A stretch of 64,000 nucleotides of DNA. It comes from Carposina sasakii (lineage: Eukaryota > Arthropoda > Insecta > Lepidoptera > Carposinidae). The stretch is taken from NCBI GenBank assembly GCA_014607495.2, contig CP053148.1:3844001-3908000 (forward strand), written 5' to 3'. Of the stretch, positions 1 to 13,640 are shown piece by piece. The stretch's first letter is position 1, and the number at the start of each line of letters is the position of its first letter. A program made the translations under genes and the position numbers. Under the pieces are notes generated by a model. The model worked only from the letters and a program-made list of their open reading frames with translations, ran no database searches and was not told the DNA's origin.

Positions 1-360
1 ATGTGCGATCAGGAGTGCAATCTCGCTATTGTTCGATAACACTTTTACCAAAACTAAACTAAAACCAAAAGTGTTATAATTATGCATCGTATTCGTTTGA
101 CAGGACAAGAATGTTGAAAATGACTGAAACACTGTCAAATGGACACAGCCAAACCAAAACTCACCCAAAACTAAACCATAACAAAAAACAGTCCGTTGAA
201 AGGTATATACAGTCGCGTGATTATAGAGTTAAATGTGTTGTCATTTAGCGCGATTGCCGTCCGGGTGATGCAAATCTATGATTTTATCTAAATATTCATA
301 ACATACATTCATATTTTGAGAAGTTCAGTTTTCATTAGAGATACACTTGGAGAAGTACGT

Positions 361-406
361 ATATTTTCATGAAAATGATCAACTCAACGATGTGGCCGCG
401 ACATAA
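361..406. repeat. MITE end fragment (GTCGTGGCCA family)
   Basis: The stretch with TCATGAAAATGATCAACTCA and GATGTGGCCGCGACATA resembles the right end of the complete element at 40973-41133 and the copy at about 62640-62778. Only this end is clear here. Confidence 0.45.
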
Positions 407-2405
407 TTATCTAACCCAATATAAAGCGGTACTAAATAGTACCTAGTACCAATTAAAAATATGTAATAATGTATACAAAAAATTAACAACCCATAATAAA
501 AAGGAAATCGAAGTTCTATACAGTTTTCCTTAGGTCTACTAGATACCTCATTAAGAATTAAAAGAAAATGTTTTACAACTAGGTCACCTCTATTCGACAT
601 TACTTTCTCTATTTTTCACGCTAGCTATTTATTAACCGTAGAATTTGCAATGATTTGATACGATACAGGTAGTAATTTAGTCATCAGCGTTTATAAGTAC
701 CTATCCGTAATTACACTGTCGTAAGGAAGGTAGGTACTTATAAACCTACCTATAAACATGCAAAGGAAAACTATTTTTTTCACGTAGGAAAACACCTGAC
801 ATAGGCGCTGGTATCTATGTAATTTATACACCGTTGTCTAGATTCTAATTTAGTTCCAGAAAAATCCACAACTCTTCTTACATGAAAATGAATACAGTAC
901 CTATTCATTCATCGGTCTAAGTGTTCCCAGCATGAACGCAACATGCCGAGTATTTGCAGCTTCATACATTTTTCATACCGCGTCAAAACTCACCGACCCG
1001 TGAGAGAGAGGCCTGTAGGTACTATAGTACTTTCAATCATAAAATTACTAAAAATTGTATTCGGATTATAATCAAATTATTACTAAAGCAAATCTGGAGA
1101 CTCAGACAATGTAACGTCATCTAGCATTGACGTTTTCTTGTCGTAACAATCCCACCAATACCGGTTGGAACTCATCAGGTGACTTGACGAACGCTCGAAA
1201 ATGAAAGCTTTCTATTAGAGCAAATATGTTGATAACGTACTTATATCAATTTGATAAATAAATAGCGTGACTGGTCTAAGGCTCGTTATATTTGATATAT
1301 AAAGTGGATCAATTTATCTCTTCAATTGACTCCATAGAAAGATTTATACGACACATACTAGAGCCGAAAACTTTACTATGTATTTTATTTTATTAGCATT
1401 GACAGGCCTTCGCAATATTAGCTGCTAGTCTAGCGATCTCAATCCACTATTATTATAAAATCCTTGCATGTAAAACAGAGTGACGTCAACTAACAAGCTT
1501 AAGTATTAAACAACCGACTGTCGTAAGTAAAATGGCCTCAGAACGTCTGTTAATAAAAAAATATAATAGTCGACGAAGTATTTGCAATTTTGTATTGTTT
1601 TGTAATTTTCTCATTGAAAGCTTTGGTTCAATAGACTTTATTGTATTTAGAAAGGTATACAGGAGGAAATACACTAGCGACACTGTTCAATAACCGTTTA
1701 AAATAAATTATACACTATACAACTCCGCAGATGCAAATTATTCAATCCAGTTTCACCTGATTGGTTATATGTTGTATTTACGGAGTCCGCGAATGTAGTT
1801 GTGAAAAAGGGCTGTTATGCAGATGCAACTTTCAACAGTTACGTCGTGTATCAATAGGCATATTTGATAAAATATACTCTCTGACACCATTCACTAAGTC
1901 CTATCTAAATCTATTGTCCATATAGGCCCAGCGCAGATTATCGGGTTTGGTTTGAAAAAGGATTTTTAAATGGCAAATAGAAATATATAAAATATAATAA
2001 TATGTCATGGCTATAAATCAATAAATCAGAAATGCATGACGTGCGTTGTTTGTAGTAAGAACGATGCTGCTTTGGTTCTATTTAATTTCTATTAATATTT
2101 GTGTAGGTATTTCTATTAATTTAATTTCCATCTCAAATATTTTCCTTGTCGATGGCGATACCTAATTAGCGAAGAACTATAAGGGAACTTATTTATTAGC
2201 CGACTCAGAATGGTACCTAATACCTATATGTAAGTACCTGCATAAAATTTTAAAGGTTTATTCGTTCAATAATTTCGCCGATCGAAATAACGAAGAAAGA
2301 AGCCTTTTTGACATTAACAATTGAACGACGATCACTGGACGACTATTGTTTATTCAAAGTTATAAAAGCTTCAATGTGTTTGGTTTTTCATAAGTCATTC
2401 GGCTA

Positions 2406-3085
2406 ATGAGGGATTTTCTGACAACTATTAAAAGTAAAAAAAAATAGTCCAAATCACCTGGATAGATGGCGAGAGCGCATCACCTACCCTATTCCCCCCA
2501 CCTCACCTCTCAACCAAAGACATTAATAGTTCCTAAGCACTATATGTAGATAGACGAAGCAGACTTTAGTGTGCTGTACACGTCCGACTAAAAATCGGTC
2601 CGCTAGGAAAAACAAAGATATAGCAGATACCTACCTTAGCATTGCTTGTGTCTCTGCTAAATTAAAGGTAGGTATCTATACTCTACTACACGAGGGTTAC
2701 TAGCTATAAGTATCTGTAGCATTTAATAATATGGGATGGGATGAAAGGGATATACAGGAGTACGGAGAAGGACATAGACTACATTCTGTAATTCACGCTT
2801 ATGAAGTCACGGGCAACAGTAGTCATTCATAAATTTAAGTTTGTTCAAAAAAATAAGTAGGTATCATCTCGTATTAAGATTATAATCTGATACTATTAAC
2901 CCCATGTAGCAAAATCCAACTTGTCTGGGTGTGTAGCCAGCTTTAGTCACAGTGCACAGTCTATTCACGGAACTATTACAATATCCTTCAAGCTGGGAGA
3001 GATGAGGTGGGGGGGATTAGGGTAGGTGATGCGCTAACGCCATCTATTTTTGACTGTTATTTAAACTTGTCAGAAAATCCCTCAT
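2406..3085. mobile_element. MITE with ~100-bp inverted ends (ATGAGGGATTTTCTGACAA)
   Basis: The left end begins ATGAGGGATTTTCTGACAA and passes through ATAGATGGCG and GCGCATCACCTACCCT; the right end is its inverted copy, ending TTGTCAGAAAATCCCTCAT. The arms are about 105 bp and imperfect, the interior about 470 bp with no open frame. Single ends of the same family occur near 18717-18752 and 39233-39263. A non-autonomous DNA transposon is the best reading; a target duplication was not clear. Confidence 0.7.
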
Positions 3086-3462
3086 TTCAAAAAGAAATAC
3101 GTTAAATACTCGATCTCAAACTATTATCATCTCGAAATTATCACCGGTAGGTAATCATAAAAGCTCTTCGACTAATACGTAGGTAGATAACCAAACTAAA
3201 AACTCCTAAACGTTATGTTATCGTCAGATTATTTCTATATCATTAACAGCGATATGACAGATCATTAATATGTAAATAGGGCTTTATAAATAAATATAAC
3301 CTGGAAAAATTAAATATGAACATTGAGAGCACGTCAAGATATTTAGTAAGCGCTTTTACAACACGCCAAACAATATGTGAACCTGTCTCATTAGATGCCG
3401 TATAACTTTTGCCGGCCCAGTGAATAGAAGAGCGCAGTATAATGAATGAGCGGTAAACTTAC

Positions 3463-3599
3463 TTCTCCTCTATGTCCTTTGCTTTGTCTCTGACGTCGTG
3501 GGCGGTGTGCTCCTCGTCGAAATACAACTTCTTAGTCTTGTCTATCTCTACGACGGATAGCTGCAATTCTTTGTGAGCTTGGGCTAGAGAGTCCGTACA
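3463..3599 (-). CDS. nwk: nwk exon 5, F-BAR domain (45 codons plus 2 nt)
   Basis: Acceptor TTCGCAG is followed by [20 protein letters not shown], then [20 protein letters not shown] and KDIEE, with AA of a split Lys codon before the donor GTAAGT. The [18 protein letters not shown] block is highly conserved between Nwk and FCHSD proteins. This is the last exon in the window; the next exon, expected to continue with a lysine-rich stretch, is left of position 1. Confidence 0.94.
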
Positions 3600-6500
3600 C
3601 TGCGAAGAAAAAATTATTCATTATAATTATGGGCTGTATTAAAATATTATGAATTGACATTGTATTGGGACTGTCGTCGAATATTAAAATGCTAACTGAT
3701 TTACGGCTACTTTATCTGCATAAATTCAATTTTACATTTCATCGATAGTGGGAATTACTTACAAAGAAATTCATGAATATCGAGTAAAAGTTTGTCTGTT
3801 TCACTGAAACTCTCAGAAGGTTCGACGGATTCTTATGAAACTTTCTGTTTGTATTTCAATGTCTAAATAGATGGTTGAAACGCATGGTTGGACCTAATAT
3901 AGGACATGTATAATATGAAATATAGATAATATGGCCACATAGATTAGGAATTGTTCTCTGTACACGTATGTACTTGAAAATTTTTACTTAATAGGCAATA
4001 ATTCGTGAATCAAATTATTTGCGAATTTTACTACCAATTGTTTAGGCTTTGTTTGCTTTCTTCCTTTTGGAGCATCAAATCGACCACCGATCTAAAATAA
4101 AATAGACATACAGACGGACTTCCATCAATGATTAGAAGTCCGTCTGTACTGAAATTAATTTTGTATACTGTTTGTTTCAGGCTCGCCTATACATAAGTAT
4201 TATTGAAATACGCAGCTTTATCAAGCCTACAATTGATTGGTTATTTCTGGTTATCAACGTTTTTCAAGTGACAATTTTCCATCGTCAATGGGTAGCGGTT
4301 CTGGCGACAGATTGGTGCAATAGTGTCATGGAGCACCTGATTTTGTACCCTTGTGTACCCTTCAACGGCCAAGTCACACAACATTAACTATAATAATAAA
4401 GAAATCGCAGTAAGTAACCTTTTCCCTTTATGTGGTCAATAAGCCCTAACTCTGTACCAAATTTCAGCTCTCTGAGTTTATGGGAAGTACTAGTTCTATT
4501 TTGATGATCATGAGTGAGTGAGTGAGTGTCTGTCATAAATGCGAAACTTTGCTTCCGCTTAACTTCGGAACTAAATGACTTACAGACTTGAAATTTTGGA
4601 TTTTAAGTATATGATTATAGCTTATTGGATGACGAAAATTTCTGCGTTCTGTTCTTATCCAGAGGTTCTCAAATAGGGGCCTGAAAATGCGGCGAAATGG
4701 TTCCAGTAAAGGATGGTACGGCAGTGTTTGCTTCGCGGTCGACTTGGCGGGGGCACTGCTGTGCCCCCCGATTGAATACAATTTTGATTTTGTGTTATAG
4801 AAAAAAGAGATATTGTAAATAAAAAAAAATTATTCTTATTTATTATTAGTCATACAGTTGCGCTTAAATTATTGACAGTCTTGTTTTACATATATTTTCA
4901 CAAAAACAAAATCAACATAAAGGTAGCCAAATATGGAATAGGTACCCAAATATGGACTACTATAAAACTATAAATAATAAACCTTTACTTTTATGAGATA
5001 CTACAGTAACTTTATCAATTTTAAAAAGTTACTTAGGTCACTTGCAAAAATCACATATACATGTATAAAACTCTGCACCTGCGCAATCACCATGGGCCCA
5101 GAGCCCGCACATGAGATATTTGATCCATGTCTCTCCTCGAATGTCTTGAGAAAACAGACTGTTACTAGAACATATACTCTGCATCTTCTGAGTCAGGAGC
5201 TCCCTGTCCTATGACGATATCAGGTTCACTGTGTCAAAGTGTATTATTAACCCGTGGGGTCCATATTTGGATCCCACGAGCTGCTATATTCATAAATATC
5301 AAGCTAATCAAAACGTACTATCAGTTTTTTTAACTAAACACGATGAGACAAAAAACCTCTAAGATAATCGAAAAAACATGTAATTAATGCATAATCATAA
5401 ATATACAATATTATTTCCAACTACGTATTGAGAAATACTTACGTTTTTGGTACTTTAAAAACTTTTCTCACAGCGCTAAAACCTAACACTCTCACCGTGG
5501 CCACAAGCGTCTCTCGACTGACAAGTCGAAACCTTTACGCGAGTATAATGATGGAAAGAAACAGAAGATCACTGTCTTTAGCAAGTAGGAGTAGACAAAT
5601 AGCGGTATTCCATTTTTGGGATACTATTCCATATTTGGTTACTTTCCTCTACGTTATTAGGTGTATTATGTAAAGCTCCGGAGGCAGACCTTGTTTTTAA
5701 AGATAAACACATTCAAAGTGAATTTACCCTCACAAAATGTATACGAGTAAAATACTGCATGTGCTTTTAACAGCAGCGAATTTAATATTTTCAACCCTAT
5801 AAACTGGAGGCGTCAGGCTGACACAGGGAGGGTAGGATCAAGCGACCTTATAAATATAAGTAGATTTTTTAAAACTTCAATCGAAAATTTTAAAATGATT
5901 CTTGTTACTTTAAAGATATATTTAGTAGTGTTATGTAGGTAGCTAGCTAGTAAGGTATACTGTATATAGAGCTTATGTTATGACGCGAATAAAGAGCGTC
6001 ATGACACTCATGGGTATTTGAATATTTTAAACATTTTCAATTAACAGTAGCGACAATGACGTTTAGACATGTTTTGTGAAAGCTTAGGTGAATGCGACAT
6101 TAACGATAGACTGTCGTAGGTGAAGAAGGTTTCAATTTCGAAAAAAAAATTCATTATAGACGGAGAGAAAGCTGTAAACATCATCAGCTCTTGGTAAACA
6201 TCTGCGGCAAAGGTGATTTCATATGTAAACATAAGGGCCAGATTATGAGTGGAATGGTAAGATCTACCCGAATGCGATCGATGGTATCTTTTTACTTCTG
6301 AATCAGCCTTCCAGTGAAGTTTACCAAAAGTGCAGCATCTCTATTAGATTTTAAGCTCAGCTATTCTGCAATGTCATGTTAATCCGTGCAGTCCGTGTAA
6401 ATTGCAATCTACCATTCGTCCCATGAGACAATCGAAATTAATTGGAAAGTGTGGTTTCTGGAAATGGAACGTGAGTTCGGCATCATGTCACCTCGAGATT

Positions 6501-7446
6501 TCAATATATCTCGGGCATATTGAATAGGCAATGTCAAGGTTAGGCTTGCTGTACCTATACGTGGTGACATGTAATAACAGCTTTTGACCGCGTCAATATT
6601 GTCGCTTAAATTGAAATGTTTTCAGCAAATCAAATACCTCTTTTACTTGATACGAATTTTTCCCTATCCACAATAACAGAACGAAAGACAGAGACTTTCG
6701 CTTTTACAATAGTAGTATGAAAACATCTGTAAGTACATACATAATGTCAAATGAATAATTATTACGTGAGTTAACTTTCATGGAAAATTATAGCAAGTGA
6801 GCATTGAATAATTCGAATTTCACATGATCAAGGTACATTGTGGTTTCACTAATATGTACATAATAATATCATACTATGCAAATGAAATGAATTATTAATA
6901 ACCCATCATCTGAGGGTGTCAATATGATTTTAATGAATTTCTATGTAGCCTGAAATACGGTTCAATATAACCTATTAAAACATATTTTAATACATTGGGA
7001 CAGATGTGAAATTGACATGTGTACCTAATGTAAGAAGCAGTGTTATTAATAAGAAGTGCCTCGTCGTTGCCAGCTTCTGTATTTATTATTTATCTTTGTG
7101 ACTAATTTCTTAAAGCATTTTATATGAAATTCGTATAAAATTACCTACAGTTAAATTAACGGTCGACACAATTTTAATGACAATTTATTGGTGTTCAAAA
7201 AACTGACGGGACTATTGGTTTGTTCTGTCAAAAAACATTGATATTAGTGCTGTATTAGTGTATTCTTAACTTATTTAACTTAAGTACTTAGAAATGTCAG
7301 GTATAAAACTGCAACTCATGCTTACTATTTGAACTTACCATTAACAAAAGATAGCTACGTATCTAACATTTAATTTGCAACTTTTAATGCATAATAAGTT
7401 GTTTATTTTGTCCAATAGTAAACCGAAGATCTAGGGATCAAGTTAC
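3600..7446 (-). other. nwk: nwk intron 4
   Basis: About 3.8 kb, AT-rich. Short open frames are scattered but none has recognisable protein content. A GAGTGAGTGAGTG run at about 4510 sits in a stretch (4420-4790) that looks like an old interspersed repeat, unassigned. I see no other gene or RNA. Confidence 0.65.
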
Positions 7447-7591
7447 CTTTTTAGCCACATTCAATTTGTGCTGCTTCAGATACTTGGCTTCGTCGGCGAT
7501 CTGCTGCTGGAACACCTCGACGGCCGCGAGACGCGCACGCGCAAGCTTCTCGTTCTCCTCCAGCACCGTACGCCATACGTTCCACATATTC
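7447..7591 (-). CDS. nwk: nwk exon 4, F-BAR domain (48 codons plus 1 nt)
   Basis: Acceptor TCCCAG is followed by G (completing Trp) and then [20 protein letters not shown], with later motif [18 protein letters not shown], ending VAKK before the donor GTAACT. This is the second part of the F-BAR helical bundle in Nwk, rich in charged heptads. Length 145 nt; phase 1-nt start and phase 0 end agree with neighbours. Third positions are GC-rich. The intron upstream (7592-31943) is 24 kb. Confidence 0.95.
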
Positions 7592-7740
7592 CTGGGACAT
7601 ATTTAGTGCTTAATCCATGGTTACTATAATATTGTAAGGGTAATCACAAAGTATCAATTTCAACTGGGAAATAATGTTATTTTGACTAAGGGTAGGTTTC
7701 CACCGAATGGCCGACTTACGAGTATATACACTTTAATAAC

Positions 7741-7895
7741 TGTCGTCAGCCTATTGCAGTTCACTGCTGGATGTAGGCCTCCCCCAAAGTACGCCACATG
7801 GCTCGATCTCTTATTTTTGCCATCCAGTCACTATCAGTCGCCCTCTTTAAATCATCGGTCCATCTGGCCGGAGGACATCCAACGCTACGCTTGTT
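7741..7895 (-). pseudogene. RTE-like LINE 3' coding fragment
   Basis: On the minus strand this matches the C-terminal region of RTE-type reverse transcriptases: a GRPP-RW-DD stretch, then the sequence leading to TCCAGCAGTGAACTGCAATAGG. It resembles the clearer copies at 13825-14200 and 58473-58663 but is older, with changed residues and no long open frame. Confidence 0.5.
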
Positions 7896-7993
7896 AATGA
7901 CTGTATGTAGATTAATTTTACACTATAAGCACTCAATAGACGGTCGCTTTTTGCTCTTGTAAAGTTCGTGCGGAATGCGTCATAGTAGGTATA

Positions 7994-8325
7994 CAGGTTT
8001 TTAGGTTTTTGGTCGTCAACGTTCCTGAAAACTATGGAATCTCCTTATCTCCTAAGATACTAGGGTCCAAAGTTCAGTAAATAGACTGCGTTTTTCTGAA
8101 TAAATACACATAGACGTGTGTAGCAAGATTTTTTCACGAGAAATAATTAATATCTGTCTATGAAAAAACTAGCATAAACACTGGACACTATAAATTTCGC
8201 CAGGTCAAGTTTTTTTTTTCAAAAATCTTTACATCGTTTCCCAGCATTTTTTTGACAAAAACTTACTTTATTTGATGTATAGAATACGTACCCTTCGTTA
8301 AGGGTGGCAACGAAAAAACATCCTG
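7994..8325. mobile_element. Family B MITE (CAGGATGATTTTTGGTCGTC), copy 1
   Basis: TA-flanked CAGG...CCTG element, left end TTTTTGGTCGTCAACG, right end near AAGGGTGGC and AACATCCTG. It aligns over its length with the copies at 17832-18199 and 40226-40600, with a short deletion after the left end. No coding capacity. Confidence 0.7.
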
Positions 8326-8961
8326 TATAATTCTGTTTAGAATTATGTACATATAGAATGATGTGCTTAGAAATATGTAAGGAAGGAATTATGTTAAAGT
8401 TAACAACTGCAACTCAATTTACATATTAAGATTATTTTCGGCATATGAATTTTTGTACTTTGCAATAGGTGTACAGTACAGCAATTACATATATGCCAAA
8501 AGCCAAATAAACTTTATTCTATTCTACCTCGTAGAAATTCAACGTATTCGCAAAGAGTAATGTGAAATGAATAAAATGATGATGAATCAATCAATCTTGA
8601 CTATTTCAAAGAGTATTTCAATTGTTGAGTATGACCATTGAAATATTCTTATGTCAAATCAAGTTTAAACAAACATTCTTTATTAAACCCCCGAATTACG
8701 GCCGCTACTTGACGGCACCATCATTCTAGGAAACCAAACCATTATCTGCCCAAATTTTACACCGACCTGCAGTCCAGTCAAAGCGAATGCATTCGATGCA
8801 GGCTGCAATTGCTTTTGCCTTTACAGAGACATGTCATGTACAGTTTAACGGGTCCTTAAACGCTCTACATCGATAGTCAAAGCTTTACATCCTTGATTTG
8901 AAATTGAGATCGATTGAATTGGGTTTGAAGTTTTGCATTTTGAAATCTTCTCAGACTAGAC

Positions 8962-9440
8962 TAAGAGATAGCTGCACTTTTGGAAACTATCGCCAAAATG
9001 GCTGATTCAGTGTTTGATAGGTGTAGGGCTCTCTTCTGATCAGAATGGTCCTAGTCTGACCGCATTCTGTCCACCAGGTGACTTGATATCGCCGCGCACT
9101 AGATTCAGCCTCGTATATAAGTTATTGTTCATTTTTAGAAACTATAACCCGTCTTTGAGTGGCTATATCTAGTGAACTGGTCAATGGATATTATCAGTTT
9201 TTGTACTGTTCATATAGGTATAGCCCATATTATAACCCTGCACTGGAATCAGCCTCGTAAGTTATTGTTCATTTTTGGAAACTATAACCCGTCTTTGCGC
9301 GGCGATATCAAGTCACCTGGTGGACCGCATGCGGTCAAACTGTCAGACTAGTATCATTCTGAGAAGAAGAGAGCCCTACACCTACCAAAAATTGAATCAG
9401 CCGTTTTGGCAATAGTTTCCAAAAGTACAGCTATCTCTTA
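8962..9440. mobile_element. MITE with ~150-bp inverted arms (TAAGAGATAGCTGCACTTTT)
   Basis: The left arm begins TAAGAGATAGCTGCACTTTT and runs through GTAGGGCTCTCTTCT and CACCAGGTGACTTGATATCG. The right arm is its inverted copy, ending AGCTATCTCTTA. Both ends carry TA. The interior holds a directly repeated segment, about 9109-9185 and 9251-9320, each beginning CAGCCTCGTA and including AACTATAACCCGTCTTTG. A single end of the family lies near 33800-33815. Confidence 0.75.
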
Positions 9441-11081
9441 TATAATAGACGTTGTCATATTTTAAATGCGAAGATATGATATATTCGTTTTCTATATTCG
9501 TTAATATCACCTGTTTTAATTTAAGTCAGCGTTTGTCTAGTCTATTAGTATTTATACAATTGCTTCTCGTTTATTCTTCAAAATGTTAAAATTGGTAATA
9601 AAACCGGCAATGAATTGACATTTCTGAGAAAAAGAAGTGCCCATAAAATTGTGATTGTAGTGCCGAGTGTAAGGAGGAAAACGCATTTACATATTAATAA
9701 TGTACCGCAACGATATCGATAGGTCGATAATAATTTATTTAAGGCGCGATACAACGAAGACAGGATGAAGAGGAGTTGGCGTAACGTTTGCTCATAGAAA
9801 AGTCACATCGCTGACACGAGCGGAAGGGTGGCAGAGGCTACTGTTAGTGAAAGTTTTGTTGTATACTATCGCATCTCTTCTCTCTTATTGCCTTATGAAC
9901 GTGGTATCGGTAACAAACTTAGGCGATGTCGTAGCGAGACTGTTATAGACAGGACGGGCGTATTACCTGGAAGCCTGGAAAGTAATTTGTTTATTCCCGT
10001 TTTTTTTAACAATTACAATGCTTGCAACACAATATGGTGGCAAAATGTAAGTTGTTGGCCCGACAAACGTTGTTTTGTTATGTAAATTATTTATAAGGGC
10101 TTGGTGGTTAAAGATAGACAAAACTGTGGACCATTATTTAAACCTTAATTTAACAGGAAAGTATACGCCATTTTGAAACCCCTAATTATTCTGTTTTGGT
10201 AGAGTTTGGTTACTGTGACACGAGATTTGACCAATTTGAAGAAAATAAATATATGTTTTTAAACATAACAACAAAATCGCAATCCTTGCCGTTTCATTAT
10301 TAATATTGAATACAAACAGTTCATTCATTTACTTTCCTATGCTAATCCTGTTATTTTCGAATATAGATATACAATTTAATAAAGTTCACCAAAATATATG
10401 GATTAAATATGTTTATCAGTAATAAAATAATCACACAAAATATTTATATAAAAACTACGCTTCAGCCAGCCACAAAAGGATTATGAAAAACATTTCGCTT
10501 CGGCGGAGGGTCTTCGCTTTCGCTGCCAATTATTTAGTTTTGGCATAATAAACTCAAACAAACAACGAGTTTGCGCATACAGCACACAATTTATGTAACT
10601 ACATTGACATAAAAACGAACCGCATAAAATATGGTTGCAGTTACTTTACCTGGAATCGCCAGCAAAAATTAATATTATTTTTTTACAAGTATTTGATATA
10701 GAAGAGATCTCTTTTCTGAATATCTATCTACTCGCTTACGGTTAGTTAAGTGGCAGGCCGAATTATTAAACATACATAAAATGTATGTCGATTTATAGAG
10801 GGAAGCTAGACTGACTGCAAGCACATAGACGGATTTTTTCCAAACTCGACCTATTTTTCCATATATACGAGTACGTTGGGAATCTAAAAATAAAATGGCG
10901 GACATATGTCCTAAGACCATCATAAGATCAGCTGATAGTCTGTACCTAGTATAATAAATTTATTGTAGGTATTACTAAACTCTTAAATTCATCTCTACTA
11001 CACTTGCAACCACTCAAGATAATGTCCAGTAGAGGCAGAAGATATGCTACATATAAATGTTGATGGTACCTAGTAATAGTC

Positions 11082-11290
11082 ATCGTCATCAGCCTATTAC
11101 AGTCCACTGCTGGACGCAGGCCTCCTCCAGAGTATGTAATAAGACTCAATCACTTGATCATGCACTGTCATGGGGGATTTTTGCCCATAGTCACATGCTG
11201 GGCAGGCGGGTCGGTGACCGCAGTCTGATTTTTGGACTATGTTGTCAACATGAGAGCTGCTGCCCACCTAATGGAAACCCATAATCGCCT
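11082..11290 (-). repeat. Lepidopteran LINE/SINE-like 3' repeat (GGCAGGCGGGT family)
   Basis: In reverse orientation: starts with CAGCCTATTACAGTCCACTG, passes TGGGCAGGCGGGTCGGTGACC and ends near GGAAACCCATAATCGCC. Same family at 13641-13770, 14803-15048, 30668-30902 and 49383-49534. Complete copies end in a GATGAT run, as RTE-clade LINEs do, and their last bases resemble the RTE AYVQQWT end, so it may be an RTE-mobilised 3' tail or SINE. Confidence 0.6.
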
Positions 11291-12428
11291 TATAACTAGT
11301 AATAGTAGTAGGTATCATTAGCTAGTAGTTAGCCGTATACCTTAGCATTTTCGAGTTGGCATACCTTATATAGGTACATCGTATATTGCCCGCTTTACTA
11401 ATCTGTAATCTGTTGATAGTCGATGCCTTTGCTGTGGTTATGTATATTACCAGAGATGCAAGCCACAAAGCAACCATCTCGTATGACGCGGAATATACAC
11501 GGCAAACGATTTTAATGAAGCATACAAGTGTGCAGTTCGACTGAGGCGATGCGAATTAGATTGGAAGTGAGGTTAGACTTGCCATAGATATATAGCGGAG
11601 CTTTATCTCGCTTTTTAGCGAAAAATAGTATCCTGTTCTGACGTGGGACTAGAATACATAAGCTATATCTTCTTTCGTGCATGTCGACTAAGTTCTCAGA
11701 GGTGGTACCTAATCATCCTACAAGCGACATCGAAGCTCGTAAATTTATCGAGCCATTTCTTCTAATTTGAAGCCTTAATTTAATGATGAAGTTTAACCCG
11801 CTATTGATGTACCTAAAGTTAATAGTTCGATAATATTTGAACTTTGCTGTTGCTCTTACATTTGATAAATAATCAAAGCCCCAGAAGGGTTACCTCATGC
11901 GATGGACTGATCACATATATTCTACATCTGGCCCATAACGGGGGAAGCTAAGCTTAACATGGTTGTGAGATCTCCATCACGGTCATCGGGTGTGTAACTG
12001 TTTATGTTTTAAAAAAGTATACGTGTACCATTTTCTATACAGTATTGTAGGTTAAAAACTAGTCAAAATAAACCAATTTCCAGTCAGTGTACATAAGACT
12101 GCCTTTCTCCTAACGTAAAGAGCGCAAACCGATACTAAATCAATCTGCATAGTTTCAAAAGTAACGAAATCCCAGCGAAACTAATAGAGCACGAAAAAGA
12201 ACTGCAAAACTGTCATTTTCACGGTTCTGTTAGTTCAGTTCTAGTTTAGGTCGGACACCTCTCGAGCATTGCTCGTGTGATTCAATGAAATATTGTGTTA
12301 ACTGTAACTCTGTTATGTTTCAATTTGATTGCTCTATCATGCAGTTAGTGCGGAGACAGACATAATGGTTCTTGACATAAATGGAATATTGTTTAAATTT
12401 AATAGAAATACCTACGAGTAATGTTATA

Positions 12429-12729
12429 CAAAGGATGTAATAAAAGGGATATGTTACGCGAAATGTTATGAAAATTCATGTAGAAAATCTATACACAGAA
12501 TTTGAACTCAAGATCCCATGTTTATTATTCCAGGTAGTATATAGAAATTTCTAAACGACTGCGAAAGGTTCATGAATACAATCTTGCACAATCCTCGTAA
12601 ACATGCGATTTAGAGTATATCTTTTGTAGATAGCATGCATTTAATAAAATCTCTTTAATTTAACATTTCGATCTATTTATTGAACTATTAGATAATATGT
12701 CTCAACATACCCTTTTTGTTACACCCTGG
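12429..12729. mobile_element. Family A foldback MITE, old copy
   Basis: Decayed copy of the CAGGGTGTAAC family: left end AAGGATGTAATAAAAGGGAT with ATGTTACGCGAAATG, right end CATACCCTTTTTGTTACACCC. More divergent than the five other copies. Confidence 0.6.
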
Positions 12730-13156
12730 AGTAGTTCTTAGACTATAATAAGAATGTATAACTGTGACCCCACATTCAAATAATCTTGCAACTTTAATAT
12801 CCGTAAATAATATTACAATTTTATTCTGACTACGAGTAACATACTAGTGCGGTAAAAGTCCATTAACCAACAAGTGAACTTCCAAAGTGAACTTTTTTGG
12901 TAATGGCTTTGTGGTTTGGGACAGCTAGCTGCTGTCACTACCTACAAAAATAATAATGTTTTTACAAACGTTTCATAAAATTTTGAAAGAAGATAATAAA
13001 CGGTTATTTTTCATAGGAATTTATATTAAAAACGTGTTTCCTACCGCTGGATAAAGGCATCCTTATTTTTAAACCAGGGTGTTTGTACGATGTAACACTG
13101 TTTTGCATTGACGTTCGTTGTCGTAATATCTCTACCAATAACTATTTTATTATATA

Positions 13157-13390
13157 CTAGTGGACGCCCGCGACTCCGTCCGCGTGGACTACATAAAAAA
13201 CAAAATGTCGAAATTATCCGGGATAAAAACATTTTCCCGGGATAAAAAGTAAGCTATATGTTAAGTGGGGCCTGTCACAATATATTCCTGAAAACTGCGT
13301 CGAAATCGGTTCAGCTGTTTCTGAGATTAGCGTGCACAAACGCACAGACAAACAGGCAACAATTCCAAAAATCATTATTTTGGGTACTGT
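13157..13390 (+). repeat. Interspersed repeat starting CTAGTGGACGCCCGCGACTC
   Basis: Short non-coding repeat with motifs CGTCCGCGTGGACT, AATTATCCGGGATAAAA and GAGATTAGCGTGCACAAAC. Similar copies lie at 35594-35826, 39440-39965 (reverse), 49003-49190 and in fragments at 38428-38465 and 55304-55480. The style fits lepidopteran Helitron-like (Lep1 type) or SINE (Metulj type) repeats; I cannot decide the class. Confidence 0.6.
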
Positions 13391-13640
13391 TGCGTTGATA
13401 AAGGTCTCCTATAATATTTTTTCTCATATATCATCCATATACAGACAGCGACCCGTTACATGTTTATTTTATGAATACGAGTAGATAGAAGATTTCATCA
13501 CGTTGTTTTATAAACACGCTAAATGAAGTGTCCCTGCATGAACCTTTCTTTGAAAGTTATCAGTGCCATTCGCTTCAGAATCAAGTCAGCATATCATATT
13601 TTATTTTCCTGGCTATTACTTAAATACACACGGTATTATT

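Larger units (their letters stand above)
1..3462 (-). other. nwk: nwk intron 5 (partial)
   Basis: No coding exon is seen. It holds a MITE (2406-3085), a MITE end fragment near 361-406, and a stretch at about 105-265 that resembles 33925-34005 (shared motif around GCGATTGCC). The rest is AT-rich sequence in which I see nothing specific. Confidence 0.7.

Noticed and set aside
4500..4530. GAGTGAGTGAGTG run as a regulatory GAGA site
   Set aside because: It looks like a microsatellite inside an old interspersed repeat, far from any promoter I can place.
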